Of a stretch of DNA of 64,000 bases, positions 29,283 to 39,165 are shown one piece after another. The stretch is from the NCBI GenBank assembly GCA_963788015.1, contig CAWBEY010000005.1:558001-622000 (forward strand), in the 5' to 3' direction. Numbering within the stretch: the stretch's first letter is position 1; every line of letters begins with the position of its first letter. The notes beneath the pieces were generated by a model, which was not told the DNA's origin, searched no databases, and was given only the letters and a program-made list of their open reading frames with translations. The DNA is from JBBRHH01 sp963788015. GTDB taxonomy: Bacteria > Planctomycetota > Phycisphaerae > Tepidisphaerales > Tepidisphaeraceae. A program made the translations under genes and the position numbers.

Positions 29283-30436
29283 TCAGGCGGGGGTTAAGAG
29301 AAATGCGGTGACGACCGAGTTGTGGGTTCCTGTCCCAACGATCTGGCCGGCGTTGTTAATTCCGGAAGCCTCGTTGAGAACCCAGCCGGATCCTGCGGGA
29401 AGTAGCGTGTTCAGATCGGTGATCGCGCCCTTTTGCACCGACAGGCTTCCAGATAAACGCGTGTCGTACGCCCAGGGCGGTGTCCGCGTGGCCGACCACC
29501 TGCAGCTTGGCATTGATGGCGTCCGCCGTTGTTTCGGTGAAGCCGGAGAGTTTTCCCACGTTGCGTACCGTAATCTTCCCGGCCGCGAATGGGCCGCGGA
29601 CAAAGCCGTTGAGGTGAGAGGTCTTATCGGTGTAGACCCCCGCGATGAATCCTTTGGCGTTGATGGCCAGGGCCTCGCTGTGAAAAAATGCGCCAGCGGG
29701 ATGAATATCGGTGACGCTGAATTTTGTACCGTGGCGTTGCCAGAGGGTGGCGTGAGCTTGAAAAGAATTGGTGAGCGAGAAACCAACGATGGTGGCAGAG
29801 TCGTTCAGGCCCAGAGCGATGGATGCAAAGCCAAAGCCGGGGATGAAGCTGTGTGAGCCAAGGGGGGAAAGTGCGGTCAGGACACCCTTGCCCGCCTTGT
29901 TGCGTTCCCAGAAAAAGGCGGTTTGCTTGGACGTCTGGTTGCCGCTGGACCCGATGACCTGGCACTTGTTGTTGATTGCATAGGCGATGCTGCCAACGCG
30001 CTTGGGCAGAACCCCGATAGCGGTGCCCTTAAAAGTGTGGTTCCACCGCTTCGGCGAGGAACGCCCGGGTCTGCCCATCGCTGCCCGTGTAATGGCCCAC
30101 CATATCGCCGCGATCGTTGATGCCTTTGGAATAGCTGACGGCGCTGAAACCGGCGGAGGTGGCGACGCTCAGAATCGTTGGTAACTCGGCCCCGACAGTG
30201 GGGAGGCGTTCGCCGGCAACGGAATTGACACTGTGTGCGAAGTTGCTTCCCGAAGTGACGCCTTTGCTGTTGACGTCGACCCCCGTGTCGGCGCTGGCGT
30301 CGTCGCCCGCTGAAGTGCCACTGCCGCAGTTCAGGTCGGTGATGGAATAGGTGGTGGAGAATAGGCGGCGGGGTTCAAGGGATTGGAACGAAGGAACTTG
30401 AACGGTGCGAAGTGCGCGGGCGGGGTTGGCTGACAT
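29283..30436 (-). CDS. Surface protein with LEPR-type N-terminal motif and HAF repeats
   Basis: From ATG 30436 the protein reads MSANPARALRTVQVPSFQSL and then EPRRLFSTTYSITDLN. The SLEPRRLFS element matches the LEPR-XLL motif known at the N-terminus of many planctomycete surface proteins. The body has HAF-type extracellular repeats: SYSKGINDRGDMVGHYTG, YAINNKCQVIGSSGNQT, LALNDSATIVGFSL-like segments and ASGINNAGQIVGTGTHN. Frame shifts near 30045 and 29440 were bridged. About 384 residues. Cell-surface or adhesive role is inferred from the repeat family only. Confidence 0.8.
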
Positions 30437-30729
30437 GGTTGACACCGTGCCGGAAGAGCGGCTTGAAAAACGCCTGAATCGGATGGCAATGGTGCCCGGT
30501 GAGAATGAAAGGCGCAATTTGAGGACGCACCGACATGTCGCAAGGGAGGCGAGAAACGCTGACGACGCGACGAAAGCTAGCAGACATGTTCCTGTAATAC
30601 AAATGTAAAGTATCTGTAAATCGATTATTGGGAAAATGAGAGGAAAGGGGGGGTAATTTAGATGGCGGCAAGAAGACGGGTGGAGAGACACGCTCTCCAC
30701 CCGCAGATAAAATCCCTAACTGCCACGGA

Positions 30730-31238
30730 TCAGCGCCCGCCACCCGCGCCACCGCCTGCCCCACCGCCACCAGTTCCGCCAGCACCCGAACCGCCGGTTC
30801 CACCTGTGCCGGTTCCTGTGCCAGTCCCGGTCCCAGTGCCAGTGCCCGTTCCCGTCCGCCATGCTCCCGGACCCAGTCGGCGCCCGAGCCGGTGCCAGTG
30901 CCCGAACCAGGTGAGCGCCGTGCCGGTCCCGCCAGTGCCCGTGCCGGTGCCGCCTGCGCCAGTCGAGCCTGACCCAGTGCCCGAACCCGACCCGCCGATA
31001 GTGCCGCTACCAGAGCCTGAACCCGCAGACCGCTCGCGGAGCCGGTAGCTCCTGAGCCGCTGGAGCTTCCAGATCCGGTTCCCATCCCTGACCCGGATGC
31101 CCGGCCGGACCCGCCGCTGGAACTGCCACTGCCGCTGCTGGAGCCGCTTGAACTCCCTGAGCCGCTGTCGGAATTGGTGCAGCCAGCCAGGGCCACACCC
31201 AGGGCGGCTGCGGCCGCGATCGTAAGAAGACGCTTCAT
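30730..31238 (-). CDS. Glycine/serine/threonine-rich repetitive lipoprotein
   Basis: ATG 31238 follows GGAGGAGG. MKRLLTIAAAAALGVALAGC is a lipoprotein signal with lipobox LAGC. The rest is low complexity: Ser-Gly runs, then Gly-Thr dipeptides and Gly-Ala runs up to TGA at 30730. At least two frame shifts (about 31030 and 30870) move between frames that all remain Gly/Ala/Arg-rich. The DNA itself is a run of near-identical hexamers (positions about 30790-30850). The number of repeats may vary between strains, and assembly errors are likely here. No function can be assigned. Confidence 0.6.
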
Positions 31239-31368
31239 GGGATCCTCCTCCCACCGAAATTTGTTGGTGGGAAAAAGTGAGACGAATATTGTGGCCGCAG
31301 CAGCCGCTCTGCCACGACTCATGGGGATGAGATTAAATAGAAGCGGCCGAGGATGGGAACGGGCGTTT

Positions 31369-31396
31369 TTGCTTAGAAGAAAATTCACGATAAAAT
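31369..31396 (+). promoter_or_regulatory. Candidate promoter for the secreted repeat-domain gene
   Basis: TTGCTT at 31369-31374 and TAAAAT at 31391-31396 are separated by 16 bases and lie 48 bases before ATG 31444. Picked by eye; plausible sigma-70 match. Confidence 0.45.
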
Positions 31397-31443
31397 TGCG
31401 CAGTCTGAGTCTGGTGGGGAGGTCAGTGAAAGTGGAGGTTCGC

Positions 31444-32998
31444 ATGCGCCTCGACGTGTTACCGAGGATCACCGTGGTGTTGGCTGCCGCATGCCTATGG
31501 TGCGCAGTGGGCTGGCGTGCCGAGGAGGGGGCCAAGGCAGCGATGCCGGATGCCGCCGCCCAGGCCGAGGCGGAGAAACTGGTAAAGGACGTTTTCAAAG
31601 CCGAGTATGCCCAGCGAGCCCCGGCCGATCGGCTCGCACTCGCGCAAGCTGTTGCAGCAGGGGCAGGACACCAAAACCGATCTGGCCGGGAAGTTCGTCT
31701 TATATCGCGAGGCGCACGACGTGGCCGCCGCGGCCGGGGATGCGCAGCTTGCAGCCTCGGCCATCGACGAAATGGGCAAGACTTTTACCATCAACGCGCC
31801 GGAAATGAAGGCGGAGGTGCTCCGAAAGAAATTCGTCGCCGCGCCATCCCCGACAGTGGGGCGCACCCTCGCGGAGGCGTACCTGGCAATGTGCGATGAA
31901 CAAATCGCGGCCGGGGACTACGACGCCGCCACCAGGTCGGCCGCGCTGGCGGAAGCGCCGGCGCGGGCAACTAAGGACATCGCATTCATCACAAGCGTGC
32001 AGAACCGCGGGCCGGAAGTGCACCGCATTCAGCAGGAAGCGCAGCAGGTGAAGGCGGCCCAGGAAAAGCTGGCCAAGACCCCCAACGATCCAGATGCGAA
32101 TCTGGCGGTAGGGAAATTCCTGTGTTTTTCAAAAGGCGACTGGGACACTGGACTGCCGATGCTCGCCAAGGGCTCGGATGCCACGCTGGCGGAATTGGCG
32201 AAGGCGGAACTGGCGATACCGGCCGAGTCGGCGGATCAGAAAAAACTCGCCGACGGGTGGTGGGGCGTGGCCGAGAAACAGGGAGAGATGCAGAAAAAGC
32301 AGGCCGAGGCCCGGGCGAGTTTCTGGTATCAACACGCGCTGGCTGGATTGAGCGGTCTGGAAAAAACACTGGCAGAGAAGCGCATCGCCGCCGCTGGCGC
32401 GGTGGCGGTCAAAACAACTGCCGGGAAAGGCTGGACTGATCTACTGGCCAAAGCGGATATGAAAGGGCCGCGGGCCATGGACTGGCAGTTGGCCGATGGT
32501 GTGCTGGTCAAGAAGGGGCCCATGCACGCCACCCTGTCCTTTCCGGTGACGGTGAAGGGAGATTATGAGTTGCAATTGACGTTGAACCGCCAGCAGGGAA
32601 CCAAGGAAATGATTTTAACTTTTCCGGTGGGGTCGCGCGAGGGCCAACTGTGGTTCGGAGGAATGGATGGCCAGGACAGCAGCCTCGCCGGTACGCGGGC
32701 GCACACAACAGAAAAAGTCATCGTGAACAATCAGGACATGGTTCTGAACATCAAGGTGGCGACGCAGGAGACCGACAAAACCGGCACCATCGACATCACG
32801 CTCAACGACAAGCCCTATATGAAATGGTCCGGGCCGTTGAGCGAACTGCACTTAATGGGCCGAGGGCCGGCGGACGAGGGCACGTTCTCGCTGGCCGTGC
32901 ACAGTGCCACGAAGATGACCTTCAAGACCATGCGCAGTGCGCGGGGACGTCCAGCCGGTCCACTAAAGCCGCATTTGCATTTGCCACATGGAAATTGA
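31444..32998 (+). CDS. Exported TPR-like repeat protein, planctomycete type
   Basis: About 518 residues. ATG 31444 has GGAGG upstream and begins a signal segment, PRITVVLAAACLWCAVGWRA. After a frame shift near 31640 the conserved planctomycete block KLLQQGQDTKTDLAGKFVLY and REAHDVAAAAGDAQLAAS appears; the helical repeats run to about residue 310. The C-terminal part (ATLSFPVTVKGDYELQLTLN, SELHLMGRG) is a beta-sandwich resembling concanavalin-like sugar-binding domains. It is probably an extracytoplasmic scaffold or glycan binder. Its end overlaps the kinase start region. Confidence 0.75.
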
Positions 32999-33014
32999 AG
33001 ATTCTCCGGCATCC

Positions 33015-34322
33015 ATGGCCACCGGAACACTTCTTGGGTTTGACATTGGTTCTTCGTCGGTGAAGTCTGCCCTGTTGCGGGATGGCAAGATCGTGGGGAA
33101 GGTGATGCGCGCGGGCTTTGAGACGCGCTATAACGGGCCGTGCGTAGAAGTGGACGCCCGGCAGATCACGCGGGCCATCGCCCAGGTGGTGAGGCAGGTG
33201 GGGGCCGGCGTAAGAAAAGTGGATGAGATCGTTCTGGCAGTGATGGCGCCCTCATGGGTGGCCATGGACAAAGTGGGGCGGGCGATCACGCCCGTGGTGA
33301 CGCATCAGGACCGGCGAAGCGTGGAGGAGGCCAGAGCGCTCGAGGAGCGGGTGGGGAAGCAGCGATACTTGCGCTGGCCGGAACCCGGCCGTTTCCCGGC
33401 GGGATCAGCGTGACGACGTGGGCATGGTTTCTTCGACATCAAGCCAGCGTGCTAAAGAAGGCCGACCTGGTCGGGCATTTGAACACCTACCTGCACCGGC
33501 AAATGACGGGGGCGCGGGTGACGGATCCGTCGAATGCATCCTTCATGGGCGTCTATTCAACGCTGACGCTTGGAGGATGGAACGAAGAGTTGTGCGAAGC
33601 AGCACGACTGCCGATGCGGCTGTTGCCGGAGGTGAGGGACGCGGATGAAGTGGGGGGCGTGATCTCGCCAGAAGCGGCGCGAGAGTTTGGCTTGCGGGAG
33701 GGGACGCCGATGCGGGTGGGGATGGTGGATGGAAGTGCGGCCGGTGTTCTGGCGGGAGCGCGGCCGGGGCAGCTTGTAAATGTCGCCGGGTCGACGGACG
33801 TGTTGGCTTTGATCACTGACAAACCCAAACCCCACGAGCAGCTATTAACGCGCGCGCTTGGGGTGGGCAAACGGTGGATGTCGGTGGGGACCAACGCGGC
33901 CGCCGGGTCGGCATTGAACTGGGCCCGGGAACAGTTCTTCAAGGACTTGCCGTTGGATGCTTTTCGTAAGCTCATGGGAAAACTGGCGGCCAGACCGGTC
34001 GAAAGCGATGTCGTGTTCGAGCCATACTTGGCCGGAGACCGAACAAGCCTGGAGCAGCGTCGCGGCGGGTTTGAGGGCCTGACGCTCTCGACGACGCGCG
34101 AGGAAATGCTCGGAGCGGTCATCGAATCGCTGGCGGCCTGGCGAGGCGCGTCGGCTGGAGTTGTTGCAAAAGGTGAATGCTGCAGTGCGGATTCGGCGGG
34201 ATGTGATGCTCACGGGGGGCGTGCAGGGGGGATTGGACAAGGTGTTGCACCGCGATTGGCCGGGCACATGGCGGTTTAAGATTGAGCAGGAGGCGACGCT
34301 CAGAGGGATCAGTAGACAGTAA
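33015..34322 (+). CDS. FGGY-family carbohydrate kinase (xylulokinase-like)
   Basis: Cytoplasmic sugar kinase of about 435 residues. MATGTLLGFDIGSSSVKSAL holds the phosphate-1 motif, NVAGSTDVLALITDKP the phosphate-2 motif and MLTGGVQGGLDKVLHRDWP the adenosine site. The catalytic Asp is probably in MVDGSAAGVLAG. Frame shifts near 33375 and 34140 are bridged; the end is TAA 34320-34322. An alternative in-frame start is ATG 32988, overlapping the previous gene. The sugar is not determined by sequence; xylulose, gluconate or ribulose are possible. No partner isomerase or transporter is adjacent. Confidence 0.85.
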
Positions 34323-34431
34323 AGAGGAATTCTGGGCGGCTGGCTTTTCTGGGTAGATATGTGTGGTAGACTCAGTGTTGAGGGCCATGGCGGCTGGGCT
34401 ATTCGAATTTTTATGGGGCGGTGAGGGTTTC

Positions 34432-36130
34432 ATGGTATTGGGCATTGGACGAATGCTGGATCGGCATCGCTGGTTGACAGGCGCGGCCGCCCTGGTCGTA
34501 TTACCGGCGCTGGCCCGGGCCGATCAGCCCAAGCCCTGGTACGGCTATGCGGGCGATGCGCAGCACACCGCAGCCGCGCCGGCGGCGGCCGATCCACTCA
34601 ATATGATTGGCTGGCATACGCACGTCGATCTTCAGCAGACCAAATCAGGCGGTGAACTGCTGATTCATTACGGTTCCCCCGTCATCACCTCGGACAACAC
34701 GATCATCGTTCCGCAGAAGTCCGGGGCGTTCGACGGATTTCAATTAACGGCCTACAACGCATCTACAGCGTTCAACCCCACCCCATCGACCGATCCGGCC
34801 TCCCTCTACACGCTCACCACGAACTATTCCGTTGCATATGCGGCCGGCAACTGGGTGCCAAGCTTTTCACCGACACTTGCGCCCGGCAACAAGCTGTACT
34901 ACCCCGATGCGGGCGGGGTGGTGAACTACGTCGCCAATGCCAGTACCGGCGCATCGCCCACGCCCTACGCTTTCTATGGCGCGGTGGTGACCCCTACAGA
35001 CGCTGCGAGAATCGCCATCGACACGCCCCTTACGTCGGACGCTTCTGGGAACATTTACTTTGGCTATAAGGTGAGCGGCGCGGGCATCGCGACTTCAAAA
35101 CGGCAAAACGCTCACCAGCGGCATCGCCCGCATCGATGGAACGACCCACGCGGGAACGTTCGTTTCCGCCGCGGCCGCGGCCAGCAACGACACCACGCTG
35201 ACGGTCACCCAGACGGTCTACAATGCCGCCCCGGCCATCAGCGCCGACGGGTCGAAGGTCTATGAAGTTGTCAGCAACGGTAATCCCTCCGCCGGCCACG
35301 GATATATCGTTTCCCTCAATTCATCCGACCTCACGCCCATCGCGCACACGGTGCTGATCGATCCCAAACACGCATCGGCCACCGACGAATCGCAATACGC
35401 CGACCTGCCTGATGATGGAACGGCGTCCCCGACAATCGGCCCCGATGGCGATGTCTATTTCGGAGTGCTCGACCACATTCCCGAGAACCATGACCGGGGC
35501 TATCTGCTGCACTTTTCCAGCAACCTGTCAGCCACCGGCAAAATCGTCGGCGCCTTCGGGTGGGATGATACGGTCAGCATCGTTCCACGTTCGATGTTGC
35601 GGCCGTCTGACATCGGCTCGTCAACGTCACAGTATTTCCTGATGACCAAGTACAACAACTACGCCGGCGTGGGCGGGACTGGCGCTAACAAGATCGCGAT
35701 TCTCGATCCCAACGTTTCATCGCTTGACGTGGATGGCGGAACGGGGTTGCAGACGATGAACCCCGTGCTGACAATCCTGGGCCAGACGCCCGACGCGGAA
35801 TTTTCGGGCAACTCAAACGCGGTCCGGGAATGGTGCATCAACAGCGCGGCCGTCGATCCCCTGACCGATTCGATCCTGGTGAACAGCGAGGATGGCCATT
35901 TGTATCGCTGGGACTTAAGCAGTCCCGGCGCTTTTACGCAAAGCATCAATCTAAACCCACCGATTGGCGAGGCGTACACGCCAACGATGGTGGGTCCGGA
36001 CGGCACCGTGTATGCAATCAACGATTCCGTGCTATATGCCGTGGTGCCCGAGCCGGGCACGTTGGGGTTGCTGATGGTGGTGGGGACGATCTGGGCGGGG
36101 CGGCGGCGCAGGGCCGGCCGATCACATTGA
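34432..36130 (+). CDS. PEP-CTERM secreted protein with PQQ-propeller-like body
   Basis: About 565 residues. ATG 34432 follows GAGGG; a signal peptide with LTGAAALVVLPALARA is present. The body has propeller-type repeats: DQPKPWYGYAGDAQHTAAAP, SPVITSDNTIIVPQKSG and SPTIGPDGDVYFGVLD, similar to outer-membrane quinoprotein folds. The tail VVPEPGTLGLLMVVGTIWAG with an RRRRAGR end is a PEP-CTERM sorting signal processed by exosortase. One frame shift near 35095. No exosortase gene is in the window. Confidence 0.85.
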
Positions 36131-36206
36131 CAAAATATCGACGATTTTGAACTGGAGTTATCGTCGGGGGGTGCGGATAATCTGCTTTGGCAGTCGGAGC
36201 AACGCC

Positions 36207-36634
36207 ATGCAGACTTCCAGACTCAAAGGATACGGCCGCGGCGGGCATTGGGCGGCCGCCGTCTTATTCGCCGCCGGCGCGGTCGGGGCGGTAGTGTCGA
36301 TGACGGCTGCGGGGTATCGCCGTCGCGAGAAATTGCGCCGCTGGCTGGCGCACTGGAACCTCCATAAATTTGGCCCGTCTCTCACCGGCAACGGCCGCGC
36401 CCCCAATCCCGATTTCAATCACTCCGCCGGCGGCTGGTGGGCTGCAGCATGGATCAGGTCTCCAAATATCTCGGCCCCCCCGCAACCGCTTCGCCGGCCG
36501 CGTCAATCCCCGCGCCCGCGTCGGTCTGGTACTACCCGCTCGACGCCCAGCGCCAGGTCGCCGTGGCAATCACGTTTGAATCCGGAGTGGTCGAGCGCAT
36601 CGAATGGCTTACCGGCCCAGACGCAGACCAGTGA
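36207..36634 (+). CDS. Small exported SmpA/OmlA-like domain protein
   Basis: About 142 residues read across a frame shift between 36380 and 36440. ATG 36207 begins MQTSRLKGYGRGGHWAAAVL with a hydrophobic stretch (AAAVLFAAGAVGAVVSMTAA). The C-terminal part reads GCSMDQVSKYLGPP, VWYYPLDAQRQVAVAITFES and VVERIEWLTGP, the pattern of small outer-membrane assembly lipoproteins and similar planctomycete proteins. The family assignment is tentative. It is convergent with the next gene, 3 bases away. Confidence 0.55.
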
Positions 36635-36637
36635 GCT

Positions 36638-37170
36638 TCATTTGGACGTGCCTTCAATGCGCCTCACATAAAAGCTGGAATCAGCAGCGCGGGCGGCCGT
36701 GAAATGGAGGCTGAGCGGATAAGGAAGTTTCAGATTGCGATAAAACTCGAAGATGCGGTGGCCGTGCTTGAACTGGCGTTCGAGGTTTTCATTCGTTTGA
36801 TCTTCCAGCTCCGGCGGGATCAGCTTCTGGCGGTCATAATCCCAGTTGGCGTCGATGCGGACCAGCAAATGGGCTTCATCCCAGTCGATCGGGTACCCAG
36901 AACCAGGCCCTCGCCGGTGCGGGGGGTGTACATCCAGAAGCAGATGAAGCGATCCTTCCAAACAGTAGAGACGGCATTGTCCGAGCCGCTAATCAGGCGG
37001 GCGTGCGACGTGCGAATGGCCTGCCCGGCCAGCGGCTTGGCGATCCATATCTTGCGATCCCGCGTGTCGTACAGGCCAACATGTGGGTATTTGCCGCTGA
37101 ATTTATCGATGCAAAGTTTGCCGCTGACCCGTGGGCCTGAAGGCTGCTCGCGTTTAGTAAAGCCAAACAT
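36638..37170 (-). CDS. Conserved hypothetical protein
   Basis: About 177 residues, joined across a frame shift near 36895. The N-terminus is MFGFTKREQPSGPRVSGKLC, followed by KYPHVGLYDTRDRKIWIAKP. The C-terminal half, YPIDWDEAHLLVRIDANWDY and PPELEDQTNENLERQFKHGH, has many charged residues and a probable amphipathic helix (RIFEFYRNLKLP). No signal peptide or membrane segment is visible, so a cytoplasmic protein is likely. I do not recognise a family. It borders the accessory region to the right. Confidence 0.5.
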
Positions 37171-37333
37171 TGCGTGTGGACCTCTTGGGGGCCGGGGCGG
37201 AATTGAGTATAGGAAAAGCGCAAAAGGGTAGGGAAATAAAAAAGCGCGACACTAGGTAATCGAGAAGGCTTATGTGCAGGCGAATCTTGCCGACCAGCTA
37301 CACATCTAGACGGATAGGCAGATCACGACTATT

Positions 37334-37996
37334 TTGGCCGCAAACAAGGGCTTTGGAGGAAAACCTGGAACAACGACGGATCAGCGGCGACCAGACATTG
37401 TCCACCGCATCGACAAGTATGCGTCGGATCGGTGCGATCCAACCTTCAATGTTTATGAGATCAAGCCCGATAGCGGTCCCGGGCGTTTGAGCGCTACCGC
37501 AGATCTCTCGATGTACAAGAACTTGCTCAAGTCAGGCGGCCTCCTCAGCGTGCTTTCTGGCTCGTCCACCGCGCCTGGAACCGCATCCACCGCCCCGATA
37601 CAAACTCCGTGGGGCGAGCTCAGCTGGCGTAGCACGTCACCAGGAGTGATCTTATCGGTTCAGCAAGGGTGGAAACGATCCAAAGCGGCAGCCGCAAACA
37701 GACTTAAACTCTGTTCAAGATCCCGTTGACTCGATTACTGCGGCCGGACTTGCCGTGGGAGGCGCAGTTACAAAACTCGCGGTCGGAACTGAAGGAACGA
37801 CGGCCGCGGGCGGCGGCGGCAGCGGGCTGCTGTAACAACAAATCCGGGATGTTGGTCCAGTGTAGGTGCTGCGGCGGAAGACGTCGGAGAAATCATAGGC
37901 AAGGCCGCCAGCATACCACTTATTATGCCTCGATTGCTGCTTTTCGGACCGGAAGACGGCATACCGAAAGATCGATTTGGGCGTCCCCTCATTTGA
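37334..37996 (+). pseudogene. Rhs/polymorphic-toxin C-terminal fragment with PD-(D/E)xK-like motif
   Basis: No intact start exists; reading through shifts near 37655 and 37840 gives about 220 residues. It contains GGKPGTTTDQRRPDIVHRID and FNVYEIKPDSGPGRLSATAD. PD followed by ExK is the core of PD-(D/E)xK nucleases, and this GTT-RRPD arrangement is usual in Rhs C-terminal toxin regions. The later part is Gly-rich and hydrophobic (ITAAGLAVGGAVTKLAVG), then VGEIIGKAASIPLIMPRL and GIPKDRFGRPLI to TGA 37994. The N-terminal Rhs core is missing. A displaced toxin tip (Rhs orphan) is the best reading. Nuclease activity is inference. Confidence 0.5.
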
Positions 37997-38031
37997 TTGT
38001 TGGACGGCAGCTCCAAGAATAGGAAGGACCA

Positions 38032-38997
38032 TGGATTTCGCATTCCGCCTCAAGATTGACCTAAACGCCTTGCGACAACATCTTGGAGAGTTCCCGGACC
38101 GCTTACTGACGGATGAGCAGCTGCACGACTGGCTAATCGAGAACGGTTTCGACCCTCTTCCGGGCGGCGACTGGCGGCGCTACACAACACACTGATTTCG
38201 CCTTGTTGCGTCGCGAGGAGATTCTTTCGGTCGCTCCCATCGCCGGCGAAGGAGTGGAGGAATTGACGGGAGATCAGTTTTTCAGCATTGTGGACCAAGT
38301 CTGGCCGCGACAGTCTGAGCCGCACTTGGTTTTGGCGGGTTCCGACGGAGAGTCCCGGGAGTCCATCCAATTGATTCCGCGTTCGCTCGTAGGTCCACAC
38401 CGGACGGTGGTACGTCGCTGGAAGACGATTGCGCGCCAGGCTTTGGAAAACAATAACGACTGGGGGGGCGCGCTCAATGGAGAGGAGTTCGTGCCCCTCC
38501 AGAGCACGTCGGGGTTGCTGCTCACGGAGCCTGATCGCTTTCCAATGCACGAGCAGAATGTATTGTTATACGCCGTGCCGGACTCCATCGCAGAAGTCTG
38601 TAATCAAGACAATTTTGATTTGCAATATCAGGCTCACAAGCATTTGTTCATGAGCGGATTGGATCATTTCTGGTTCTGCTTGGCTCATGTAAGTACCCCC
38701 CGCTGGGTCATCGATGGGAGAACTTACCAAAAGGAGCAGGCTCAAATTGTAGCTGCGGCAGTACCTAAACTTCTGCGATGGTGGCCGGATTTTCTTAGGC
38801 TCGCCACTCGCTTCGACGACACATGGCCGGCGTGGTTCCATTCCATCGGCACAATCTCACACGGGTTGAAAATTGATTCAGAGGAACTTCACCGAATGTT
38901 GCGCGGGGCCGGAACGGATGGGCAACGAGTTGCAGCGCATCGTTTCGCAACACTTGCACTAACGAGCTTAGCTACCGTACCCTCACCAACGGGTTGA
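38032..38997 (+). CDS. Unknown protein, candidate immunity partner of the Rhs toxin tip
   Basis: ATG 38032 after AGGAAGG starts MDFAFRLKIDLNALRQHLGE, RLLTDEQLHDWLIENGFDPL. A frame shift near 38190 joins it to LLRREEILSVAPIAGEGVEE and onward to TGA 38997, about 320 residues in all. The protein is soluble, rich in Trp and acidic residues (WKTIARQALENNNDWGGALN, LRWWPDFLRLATRFDDTWPA). No family is recognised. Position 36 bases after the toxin remnant and just before another Rhs fragment is the typical slot of an immunity gene. GC and codon use are less biased than in the flanking regions. Confidence 0.5.
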
Positions 38998-39140
38998 GGA
39001 TGCTGACGATGACCTACCCCCACGGCCGCGTGCTCCACTATGACTACGGCACGACCCTGGGCCTCACCGATGTAATCTCCCGCGTCGGCTCCCTCATCGA
39101 CAACGACGGCACCACCCATTTGGAGGATTACTCCTGCCTC
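38965..39140 (+). pseudogene. Rhs repeat fragment
   Basis: The frame reads YRTLTNGLRMLTMTYPHGRV, then LHYDYGTTLGLTDVISRVGS and LIDNDGTTHLEDYSCLG. This is the YD/Rhs repeat consensus (xYPNGRVxxYxYG ... LxxYxYLG) seen in long planctomycete Rhs proteins. It begins inside the end of the preceding gene in another frame and stops exactly where a REP-like sequence begins. It is therefore a broken piece of a larger Rhs gene, cut by mobile DNA. The rest of that gene is not in the window. Confidence 0.7.
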
Positions 39141-39165
39141 GGAAAAATTCTAAGGGGTCGGGAGG
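39141..39165 (+). repeat. REP-like element, left copy, interrupted by the IS
   Basis: AAAATTCTAAGGGGTCGGGA (39144-39163) matches the sequences at 40663-40682 and, inverted, at about 41411-41432. Its end, GGGTCGGGAGG at 39155-39165, is also the left copy of the IS target duplication. Confidence 0.75.

Noticed and set aside
30662..31048. Pro/Val-rich plus-strand ORF
   Set aside because: It is the reverse of the Gly-rich lipoprotein repeats and has no start signal.
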